Shown one piece after another: positions 30,886 to 40,400 of a stretch of DNA of 64,000 bases. The DNA comes from Holophagae bacterium. GTDB lineage: Bacteria > Acidobacteriota > Holophagae > Acanthopleuribacterales > Acanthopleuribacteraceae. The first letter of the stretch is position 1. The number at the start of each line of letters is the position of its first letter. Location of the stretch: positions 62,001 to 126,000 of the forward strand of contig JAUIFE010000016.1 of assembly GCA_030429565.1 (NCBI GenBank). Reading direction: 5' to 3'. A program made the translations under genes and the position numbers. The notes below the pieces were generated by a model. It saw only the letters and a program-made list of their open reading frames with translations. It was not told the origin of the DNA and ran no database searches.

Positions 30886-33800
30886 GTGACTTGACCCAAC
30901 TGCTCACGATATTGCGCCGTGCCGGTGTTAAGTTGTGGACCGAGGACGGCAAGCTCAAGTTCTCGGCGCCGCCAGGAGCCTTGACACCCGCTTTGCGCGA
31001 CCAGGTCGTCGCCCAAAAACCCGCGTTAATCGCCTTGCTCGAACAGCAAGCCGAAACCGCCGCCGACGAGGCCGCCCCACAAGCCGCCGATCGTTCCCGC
31101 CCGCTCATCGCCGCTTCGGCGCAGCAGCGTTTGTGGTTTTTGGAACAGTTGGACGGGCCGTCGCCAACCTACCATATCCCTTTAGCTTGGCGCCTGCGTG
31201 GCCGCCTCGACATCGCCAACCTGCAACACGCGCTCGACGCCGTCGTGCAGCGCCACGAAAACCTGCGCACGCGCTTCGAACGCCGCAAGGGTCGCCCCTA
31301 CCAAACGATTGAGCCCGCCGGTCAAACCCAACTCGCCGTCCACGACTTGCGCGCGACGGCGCCGGCCGAACGCGAGACGCGGCTCAACCAAGCGCTGTCC
31401 CACGACATGCACCAACCCTTTGACCTGGCGGCGGCACCGCCCTGGCGTATCGGCCTGTGGCGTTTGAGCGAGGACGATCAGGTGCTCGCCTTAACCGCGC
31501 ATCACATCATCGCCGACGGCGCCGCCTTGGTGCTGCTTTTCCGCGAACTGGCCGCCTGTTACAACGCCGCCCGCGCACGCGGCCAAGCACCCTTGGCACC
31601 GCTGCAACTGCAATACGCCGATTACGCTCAGTGGCAGCAGCAACAACTGGAAAGCGCCGCGCACAAGCGCGCCTTGCAGTTTTGGCGCAAAACCCTGCGC
31701 GACCTGCCGCCGCAACTCGATTTGCCCTTTGACCGCCCGCGCCCCGTCCACGGTGGTCGCGAAGCATTGGTGCACCGTTTCGCCATCGACGACGCACCCT
31801 GGCAACAGTTGCAGCAGTTCTGCCGCAACGCCGGCCACACCCCGTTCACCGTGCTACTCGCCACCTTCAAGCTCCTGCTGGCGCGCACCTGTGGCCAGAC
31901 CGATCTCGTCGTCGGCACACCCGTCGCCAACCGCCGGCTTGCCGTCTGGGAACCCTTGATCGGCCTGTTCATCAACACCCTCGCCTTGCGCAGCCGCCTC
32001 GATTGGCAGCAGTCCTTTGCCGATTTCTTAAACGAACTTCGCGACCATATCCTGCAGGCTCAGGAATTTGGCGGCGTCCCCTTCGATAAAATCGTGCACC
32101 TGACCGCGCCCGAACGCCAACACGGCAACGCGCCCCTGTTCCAAACGATGTTTAACCTCGAGTTGGAAACCGCCGGTGACTTCGCCTTCAGCGACCTCAC
32201 CAAAACGCCGCATTACCGACCGACCGTCACCGCCAAATTCGACCTCCTTTTCTCGATCAAACAGGCCGAAGACGGCCAGTGGTGCACCATTGAGGTGCCC
32301 GCCGCCGCTTTTGAACAACAGACCATCGCCGCCTTCGGCGAACAGTACCGCTACCTACTCGCCGCCTTGTTACAGCAACCCACGCAAAAACTGCGCACGG
32401 CGCCACTTATGGCCGACACCGTCGCCGCCGACTTGGTCCGCCGCTGGAACCAGACCCAACGCGATTTCGGTACCACCTGGCTGCCCGCCCAAGTCAAGGC
32501 GCAAGCGCAACGCACGCCCGACGCCGTCGCGCTTGTTTTCAAGCAGGAAACGCTGAGCTTCCGCGCTTTTGACGCCGCTGTCGACAGCCTTGCCGCCGAA
32601 CTCCATCAGCGCGGCATCGGCTGCGAAAGCGTCGTCGGCATTTGCCTTGAGCGCTGTCCCGATCTGCTCATCGCCGTTCACGCCGTACTGCGCGCCGGCG
32701 CCGCCTACCTGCCGCTCGATCCCGAATTACCCACGCCGCGCCTCGCCGACATGATCGACCAGGCCCAGCCGGCACTGATCCTAACCCACAGCGCCTTCGC
32801 CGCGCGACTGCCGGCCGACCGCCCCAACCGCCTGCTCGACACCAAGCCGGCCGTCGCCGCCGCCTTCGACGCGCCGGCGCTTGACGGCGACCAAGCCGCC
32901 TACATAATTTTCACCTCGGGTTCCACCGGCCGCCCCAAAGGGGTCGTTGTTTCGCACCGCGCCATCCACAATCGCATCGCCTGGATGCAAGCCGCGTATC
33001 CACTCCAAAACGACGACGTCGTACTACAAAAAACGCCCTTTAGTTTCGATGTTTCCGTCTGGGAGCTAATTTGGTCGTTAAGTGTCGGCGCCCGCCTGGT
33101 CGTGGCCGAACCGGGCGACCACCGCGATAACCAACGCCTGTGTGCGCTGATTCAACGCGCCCAGGTCACCACCCTGCATTTCGTCCCCTTTATGCTGCGC
33201 GGCTTCCTCGAATGCGAGACCGTCACCGAATGCGCCTCGTTGCGCCGCCTGTTCGCCAGCGGCGAAGCGCTCGACGAACCGCTGCGCCAGCGCTGTCGCC
33301 AACGCCTCGCCGCCGACCTAATCAACCTTTACGGACCAACCGAAGCCGCCGTCGACGTGTCCTTTCACGACTGCGCCCAGCCGCGCCGCGAAGGTCTCGT
33401 ACCCATTGGCCGGCCGATCAGCAACATCGAACTGTATATTGTCGACGAGCTGGGCCGACCCACCCCACGCGGCGTCGCCGGCGAGCTGCTTATCGGCGGT
33501 GTCGGTTTGGCGCGCGGTTACGCCGGCCGACCCGCGTTAACCGCCGCCCGTTTTGTGCCCGACCCCTTTTCCGGCCGTGCCGGCGCGCGCCTCTACCGCA
33601 CCGGTGACCGCGCCCGCTTGCTCAGTGACGGGTCCATCGCCTTCCTCGGTCGCCTCGATCATCAGGTTAAAATTCGCGGCTTTCGCATTGAACTCGGCGA
33701 AATTGAGGCCGTCTTAACCCGAGCACCGGGCGTCCTGGCCGCCGCCGTCGCCCTGTTTGGCGGCAGCGACAATCCCCAACTGATCGCCTGGCTGCGCGGC

Positions 33801-36800
33801 AATCCCAATCACCTTGACGCCGCCGCCGTGCAAACCTTCTTGGCCGAACGCCTCCCGCGCCACATGATCCCGACCCAGTTCGTCATTCGCGAGCAGTTGC
33901 CCATGACCGCGAGCGGCAAGCTCGACCGCAAACAGTTGCCCGCCCCGGACCAAACCCACATCGCCACGCGGCGTTACCGCCCCCCGACCACCGAGCAGGA
34001 ACAACAAATGTGCGATATCTGGGCGGCGCTGCTCGGCTTGCCGCGCGTCGGCGTCGACGATCCCTTTTTCCACATCGGCGGTCATTCCCTGCTGGCGACC
34101 CAAGCCGTTTCCCTTATCGCCGAACGCATGCGAGCGCGGCTTGAGTTGCGCGATCTGTTTGCAGCACCCACCGTCGCCGCAGCCGTGCAACGCCTGCAAC
34201 CGCTTGAAGAAGACGAACATGCCACCCTGCGCCGGCGCCGCAGCCGACCCGCCCAAGTGCCGCTTTCCTTTGCGCAACAACGCTTGTGGTTTTTGGAACA
34301 GCTCGAAGAGCCAGGACCGACGTACAACATCCCTGCCGGTTTACGCATTCGCGGCGACCTCAATCTCGGCGCCCTGTTCGCCGCCGTCGAAGCCGTCATC
34401 GAACGCCACGAGAGCTTGCGGACTAACTTCAGCGAAGGCGAAACCGGCCCTGTACAAATCATCCACGCCAGGCAGCCGCTCGACTTGCGCCGCCGCGACC
34501 TGCGCGGCCATGATCCCGACACGCGCGAAGCCGACGCCTATGCCTGGCTTCAAACCCAAGCAAAACAACCCTTTAATCTGGAACAGGACGCATTGTTTCG
34601 CGTCGCCTTGGCCCAACTGGGCGACCGCGATTTCGTGCTGCTTGTCGTCATGCACCACATTGTTTCCGACGGCTGGTCGCTGGGGGTGCTCGTCAACGAG
34701 TTCACCCAGCTTTACGAGGCCTTTGATCGCGGTTTACCCTCGCCACTGGCGCCCTTGCCGCTGCAATACGCCGACTTCGCGCTTTGGCAACGCGAAAAAA
34801 TGGACGACCGCGCCGTCCAGCGCCACCTCGCCTTTTGGGGCGAACAGTTGCGCGACCTGCAACCGCTGGAACTGCCCACCGATTTTCCGCGTCCCCCGGT
34901 CCAGACCCACAACGGTGAGACCGCCTATTTCGAACTTGAAGCCGAAACCCTCACCGCGTTGCAAGCATTGAGCCGCGACCAAGGTGTCAGCCTGTTCATG
35001 ACGCTGCTCAGCGCCTTTTACATTTTGTTGAGCCGCTATTCCGGCCGGCAGGACATTGCCGTCGGTTCACCCATTGCCAACCGCACCCGCCGCGAACTCG
35101 AAGGCCTCATCGGCTTTTTTGTCAACACCCTGGTGCTTCGCGCCGACCTCGCCGGCAACCCCGATTTTTTAACCCTGTTGGCCCAAGTCAAGGCCATGTG
35201 TCTTGCCGCCTACACCCACCAGGACTTGCCGTTCGAGCAACTCGCCGACGAACTGCAACCCGAACGCCACCTCAGCCATGCACTGTGGTTTCAGGTTATG
35301 TTCAACGTGCAACAAGGCGTCGCGCAAGGCCACGGCCTCGCCGATCTCGACGTCTCAACCTGGCATTTCTCAACGACTTCCGCCAAGTTTGATTTGACCT
35401 TTGCGCTTTTTGAAAGCGAAACCGGCCTCAATGGCAGCATGGAGTACAACCGCGATTTGTTTGAGCGCGCCACCGTCGAACGTTTGCTGCAACACTATGC
35501 TGTTTTACTGCGCCACATCGCCGCCGCGCCAACCACCGCGCTCGATGAACTCCGTTTGGAAGAACCCGACGCCGCCCATAATTTGAACGCGCCCGCACCG
35601 GTCCCCGCCTACGCAACCTGGCCCGATTGGTTTGAAGCCGCCGCCGCCGCTCATGCCACGCGACCCGCGCTCGACGACGGCCTCACCCAGCTCGACTATG
35701 CCGCGCTCGACCGTCGCGTCAACCAATGGGCGCAGGTCTTGCGCCGCCATGGCGCACAGCCAGGACGGGCCGTCGCTTTGTGTTTGCCACGTGGCATTGA
35801 CTTTGTCGTCGCCGCCTTGGCCGTCCTAAAGACCGACGCCTTTTACCTGCCGCTCGATCCGCTGATGCCGAGCGAGCGCCGCGCCTGGCTGATCGATGAC
35901 GCCGCTCCCGTCTTGGTCGTCGTCGACGACGTTTTCGGCCAGGAGAGCACCGGCCTTGAGGAAAACGACACCAAGCTCGTCACCCTCGCCACGCTGCGGA
36001 ACGAGGCCGAACAGGCCCCCACTACGCCGCTCGCGCGCGGCAGCCGCGCCGAAGACGTCGCTTACATGATGTATACCTCCGGCTCCAGCGGCCGTCCCAA
36101 AGGCGTGCTCGTGCCGCACCGCGCGCTCGTCAACCACAACATGGCCGCCGTCGCGCTGTACGAGTTGCAAGCCCACGACCGCGTCAGCCAATTCAGCTCG
36201 ATTAGCTTCGATATCTCCGTTGAAGAGATTTTTGCTACCTTGGTCGCCGGCGCCTGCCTGTGTCCTTTCCCGCAATCCTTTGATCTGACGCCGCGCAGCT
36301 TCGAGCAACGCATTCAGCAGCAACGACTGAGCGTGGTCAACCTGCCCACCGCTTACTGGGCCGACTGGAGCCGCACGCCAGGCACCCTACCCGCCGCGCT
36401 GCGCGCCGTGATCATCGGCGGCGAGGCCTGTACCACCGCCGCCTTGACCCATTGGCGCACCAAAAGTGAAGGTCGGGTGACCCTGTTCAACACCTACGGC
36501 CCCACCGAAGCCACGGTCATCGCCACCGCTTGGCGCGACGATCCCAGCCAACCCGTACCAAACATCGTACCTATCGGCCAGGCCATCGCCGGCGTTGAAT
36601 GCCACGTGCGTGACGCCGCCGGCCGGCCCGTGCCCAGCGGCACCCCCGGCGAGCTTTACATCGGCGGTGCCGGTTTGGCGCTCGGCTACCATCGTCGGCC
36701 CGATCTCACCGAGCAGGCCTTCGTGACCGAAAACCAGGGCCGCCGTTTCTACCGCAGCGGCGACCGCGCGCGCCGCCTTCACGATGGTCAACTCGTGTTC

Positions 36801-37463
36801 CTGGGCCGCGTTGATCAGCAAGTCAAAATCGCCGGCGTTCGCGTCGAACCCAGCGAAGTCGAGCAGGTTTTACAAGCCGTGCCCGGCGTGGGCCAAAGCG
36901 CCGTGCTGGTTCACCAAACCGAGGGCCACACCCGCCTCGTCGCATTCTACGCCGCGCCCAGCGCGCAAACGCCGCAACGCGTGCGCACCGCGCTCAACCG
37001 CCGGCTGCCGCGATACATGGTGCCCACCGTGCTCGTGCGCCTCGACGCATTGCCGCAAACCACCACCGGTAAAATCGACCGCCAGGTTTTGACCGCGCAG
37101 ATTCCCGAACGCGAGCAAGCCGCCGGCCCGACGCGCCCGCCGAGTGGACCGACCGCCGTCGCCGTTGCCGATGTGTGGCGCCAAGTCCTCGGCATTGCCG
37201 AACTGGGCCTCGACGATAATTTCTTCGAGCTCGGCGGCAGTTCCCTGCCCGCCGTACGCGTCGTCACTTTGCTCCAACAACAATGGGGCATCGAACTCAG
37301 CATCCGCGGCTTGTTCGAAGCGCCGCAACTGGAAGCCTTTGTCTTCGCCGTGTTGCAGGCGCGCGCCTTGACCTGCAGCGAGGACGATCTCGAAGCGCTG
37401 GTCGCCGAAGTGCCCGAGGACCGCGTCGACAGTTTCCTTGAACACCTCGCCGAATTTGCTTAA
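30882..37463 (+). CDS. NRPS with N-terminal TubC-type docking domain, two modules C-A-T-C-A-T, predicted Ser and a basic residue
   Basis: The protein has 2,193 residues from ATG 30882. The frame is open further upstream, but the ATGA overlap and the N-terminal docking domain fix this start. Residues 1-60 match the TubC N-terminal docking family (LLTILRRAGVKLW, then PPGALTPALR). Module 1: C with HHIIADG (H207/H208/D212), A, T with S1069. Module 2: C with HHIVSDG (H1258/H1259/D1263), A, T with S2121 (GGSS). Code 1 reads DVWHFSLVD (Ser). Code 2 reads DIENIGTVI; the acidic residue at position 239 suggests a cationic amino acid such as Orn, Lys or a diamino acid, but I cannot assign it exactly. 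The C-terminal tail is acidic and helical. A 21-base gap with its own ribosome binding site separates it from the next gene. Confidence 0.95.
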   Translation: MSDLTQLLTILRRAGVKLWTEDGKLKFSAPPGALTPALRDQVVAQKPALIALLEQQAETAADEAAPQAADRSRPLIAASAQQRLWFLEQLDGPSPTYHIPLAWRLRGRLDIANLQHALDAVVQRHENLRTRFERRKGRPYQTIEPAGQTQLAVHDLRATAPAERETRLNQALSHDMHQPFDLAAAPPWRIGLWRLSEDDQVLALTAHHIIADGAALVLLFRELAACYNAARARGQAPLAPLQLQYADYAQWQQQQLESAAHKRALQFWRKTLRDLPPQLDLPFDRPRPVHGGREALVHRFAIDDAPWQQLQQFCRNAGHTPFTVLLATFKLLLARTCGQTDLVVGTPVANRRLAVWEPLIGLFINTLALRSRLDWQQSFADFLNELRDHILQAQEFGGVPFDKIVHLTAPERQHGNAPLFQTMFNLELETAGDFAFSDLTKTPHYRPTVTAKFDLLFSIKQAEDGQWCTIEVPAAAFEQQTIAAFGEQYRYLLAALLQQPTQKLRTAPLMADTVAADLVRRWNQTQRDFGTTWLPAQVKAQAQRTPDAVALVFKQETLSFRAFDAAVDSLAAELHQRGIGCESVVGICLERCPDLLIAVHAVLRAGAAYLPLDPELPTPRLADMIDQAQPALILTHSAFAARLPADRPNRLLDTKPAVAAAFDAPALDGDQAAYIIFTSGSTGRPKGVVVSHRAIHNRIAWMQAAYPLQNDDVVLQKTPFSFDVSVWELIWSLSVGARLVVAEPGDHRDNQRLCALIQRAQVTTLHFVPFMLRGFLECETVTECASLRRLFASGEALDEPLRQRCRQRLAADLINLYGPTEAAVDVSFHDCAQPRREGLVPIGRPISNIELYIVDELGRPTPRGVAGELLIGGVGLARGYAGRPALTAARFVPDPFSGRAGARLYRTGDRARLLSDGSIAFLGRLDHQVKIRGFRIELGEIEAVLTRAPGVLAAAVALFGGSDNPQLIAWLRGNPNHLDAAAVQTFLAERLPRHMIPTQFVIREQLPMTASGKLDRKQLPAPDQTHIATRRYRPPTTEQEQQMCDIWAALLGLPRVGVDDPFFHIGGHSLLATQAVSLIAERMRARLELRDLFAAPTVAAAVQRLQPLEEDEHATLRRRRSRPAQVPLSFAQQRLWFLEQLEEPGPTYNIPAGLRIRGDLNLGALFAAVEAVIERHESLRTNFSEGETGPVQIIHARQPLDLRRRDLRGHDPDTREADAYAWLQTQAKQPFNLEQDALFRVALAQLGDRDFVLLVVMHHIVSDGWSLGVLVNEFTQLYEAFDRGLPSPLAPLPLQYADFALWQREKMDDRAVQRHLAFWGEQLRDLQPLELPTDFPRPPVQTHNGETAYFELEAETLTALQALSRDQGVSLFMTLLSAFYILLSRYSGRQDIAVGSPIANRTRRELEGLIGFFVNTLVLRADLAGNPDFLTLLAQVKAMCLAAYTHQDLPFEQLADELQPERHLSHALWFQVMFNVQQGVAQGHGLADLDVSTWHFSTTSAKFDLTFALFESETGLNGSMEYNRDLFERATVERLLQHYAVLLRHIAAAPTTALDELRLEEPDAAHNLNAPAPVPAYATWPDWFEAAAAAHATRPALDDGLTQLDYAALDRRVNQWAQVLRRHGAQPGRAVALCLPRGIDFVVAALAVLKTDAFYLPLDPLMPSERRAWLIDDAAPVLVVVDDVFGQESTGLEENDTKLVTLATLRNEAEQAPTTPLARGSRAEDVAYMMYTSGSSGRPKGVLVPHRALVNHNMAAVALYELQAHDRVSQFSSISFDISVEEIFATLVAGACLCPFPQSFDLTPRSFEQRIQQQRLSVVNLPTAYWADWSRTPGTLPAALRAVIIGGEACTTAALTHWRTKSEGRVTLFNTYGPTEATVIATAWRDDPSQPVPNIVPIGQAIAGVECHVRDAAGRPVPSGTPGELYIGGAGLALGYHRRPDLTEQAFVTENQGRRFYRSGDRARRLHDGQLVFLGRVDQQVKIAGVRVEPSEVEQVLQAVPGVGQSAVLVHQTEGHTRLVAFYAAPSAQTPQRVRTALNRRLPRYMVPTVLVRLDALPQTTTGKIDRQVLTAQIPEREQAAGPTRPPSGPTAVAVADVWRQVLGIAELGLDDNFFELGGSSLPAVRVVTLLQQQWGIELSIRGLFEAPQLEAFVFAVLQARALTCSEDDLEALVAEVPEDRVDSFLEHLAEFA

Positions 37464-37484
37464 CTGATCTGTGAAGGAAACCCT

Positions 37485-40400
37485 ATGAGCCAGACCCCTG
37501 ACGCGCCGTTGTCGGACAAAAAACAGAAACTCCTCGCCGCCTTGCGCGCCAAAAAGAAACAAACCCCGGTCGCAAGCGAACGCCCGAGCGCGCGACCGCC
37601 AGGTAGCCCCGTGCCGCTCAGTGCGGCCCAGCAAGGTGTTTGGTTTCAGTGTCGTGACGCCGGTACCAGCCGCTTGTTTCACATCCCGCTACGCTGGACC
37701 CTCGCCGAAAGTGCCGACCTCAACCTGCTGACACGCGCCATGGCCGACCTCGTCGCCCGCCACGAAACGCTGCGTTGTGCCGTTGTCGAAACAGCCGCCG
37801 TACCGCGCATCGAGATCGTACCCGCCACGCAAGTCGACACCCAACCCGAGCACTGGCACGGCGACGAACAGGCCGTCGCACAGCGTTGGCAACAAGCACA
37901 GGCGCTGCCGTTCTCGCCGGCAATCGCGCCCTTGTGGCGCTGGGCCGTGCGTTTCAGCGACGCCGGCACCACCGAGATTTTTTTGGTGCTGCACCACCTT
38001 ATCGCCGATGGTTGGTCGGCCCGCATCCTGCGCACCGAACTCGCTGAAGCCCTTGCCGCACGTCGCCTCGGCCACGCCCCGGCCTGGCAACCCTTGCCGT
38101 TGCAATTCGGTGACCTCGCCCTCTGGGAACAACAATGGCTTGCCGGCGCGGAAGGTCGCAAGGCCGTCGCCTTTTGGGCCGAGCAACTGCGCGATCGCCA
38201 TGCCACCGAGTTGCCCAGTGATCGCATCCGCCCAAGTCGCCGCAACCATGCCGGCACCCGGCTGCGCTTCCAGTGGCCCAATCCCGTCGCCAACGGCCTG
38301 CGGGCGCTTTGTCAGCAGCATCACACCACCCTCTACGTCGGTGTCGCCGCACTTTGGCAGTTGCTGCTGGCCCATTTCAGCGGCACACGCGAAGTCGTGT
38401 TCGGCACCACCGTCGCCAATCGCGACCTGCCCGAAAGCCAAGCCATGATTGGCTTTTTCGCCAACTTACTGGTGTTGCGCGGCGATGTCGGTGCCCAACC
38501 CACCTTTCAAGCGCTGTTGCAGCAAACGCACCGCGACGTCAACGCCGCCATGGCGCATCAACGCGTGCCTTTTGTCCATTTGATTCAGGAATTGCGCCCG
38601 GCGCGCGACCCACGCCGTTCCCCGTTTTTTCAAATCAACCTGGTCCTCAATCCGGCTGCCGCGCCCGACGCACCCATCGACGGTATCGTCAACCAAGGGG
38701 ACGCCGTCGCCTTATTCGACATCTCGTTGCATCTCTACGACAGCGGTGACGGCCTCTACGGCGACCTTGTTTTTGACCGCGACCTTTACAGTGAACCCGA
38801 AGCCATACGCTGGTTAACGCTGTTCCAACAGCTCGCCGCGCAAGCCGTCAATCAACCCGAAGCCGCTCTTTCTCAATGGGTTTACGGCGAAGCCCCCACC
38901 AACCGAGAACCCGCTTGCCACGCGCCCGGCCCGTCCTTGCACGCTCAGTTCGCCGCTGTCGCCGCGCGCCGTGCCGACGCTGTCGCCCTGCGTTGTTTTG
39001 ACGACGACGACCTAGCCTACCACCGCACCTACCGCGACTTGGAACGCGACGCCACCCAACTCGCCGGCTTGTTGCAAGCGCGTGGTGTTCGACCCGGTGA
39101 CCGCGTCGCCTTGTTGCTGCCGCGCGATGATCGTTACGTTCGCGCCATTTTGGCCGTGCTCATGTGCGGGGCCGTTTACGTGCCACTCGCCGCCCACACC
39201 CCGGCCGAGCGCCTGGCCTACGTCATCGATGACGCCGCCGTCGCCCTTGTTGTCACCAGCGCCGACCTACGCGATCGCTGCCCACGCGAGGCCGACCGCT
39301 GCCTGTTGTTAGACCGCCACCAACCCGACGCCCATGCACCCGGCCACGTGGTCACCGTTGACCCACAACAGCCCGCCTACTTAATTTATACCTCCGGCAC
39401 CACCGGCCGACCCAAAGGCGTTCAGGTCTGCCACGCCAACGTGAGCCGTCTAATGCACGCGCTCAACCCCGGCTTGGGTTTCGATCACCACGACGTTTGG
39501 ACCCTGTTCCACGCCTTCTCCTTCGACTTTTCCGTCTGGGAAATGTGGGCCCCGCTGCTCACCGGCGCCACCTGTGTCATTGTGCCTTACGCCGTCAGCC
39601 GCTCACCCATCGCTTTCCGCCGCCTCCTCGCCCACCAACAGGTGACCGTGCTCAACCAAACCCCGTCCGCTTTTTACAGCCTCATCGAAGCTGACCGCCG
39701 CCTGCCCGATTCACTGCCTTTGAAAACCGTCATTTTCGGCGGCGAAGCTTTGACCTGCAGCCGACTGGCGCCTTGGTTCGCCAAGTACGGTGAGCACCAA
39801 CCCCAACTCATTAACATGTACGGCATCACCGAAACCACCGTCCACCTCACCGTCCAACCGATTCGTGCCGAACACGGCGACCTCGAAGCCGCCCCGATTG
39901 GCGTGACCATGGACGACATGGCCTGGCGCCTACTGGACGAACACGGCCGACCCGTCGCGCCCGGTGCCGTCGGCGAACTGTACTTTTCCGGCGCCGGCGT
40001 CGCCCACGGCTATTGGCGCCGAGGCGGCCTGACCGCTGAACGATTTGTGCCCGATCCCTTCGCCGCCACCCCCGGCACCCGTATGTACCGCAGTGGCGAT
40101 TTGGCCAGGCTTGATCGCACCGGTCGCCTCGTTTATTGTGGCCGTGCCGATCGTCAGGTCAAAATTCGCGGCTTTCGCATTGAGCTCGGTGAAATTGAAA
40201 ACCAACTCTGCGCGCTCGCCGCCATCAACCAAGCCGCCGTTTTCGTGCGCCGCGACGCCGACAACGGCGCCCAACTCTGCGCCGCGCTCGTTGCTGACGG
40301 TAACCTGCCGTCAAATGCGGAACTACGCCACCGCATGCAAGCCTTTTTGCCCGATTACATGGTGCCGGCCCATTTCCTCGCCGTTGAGAAACTGCCCGTC

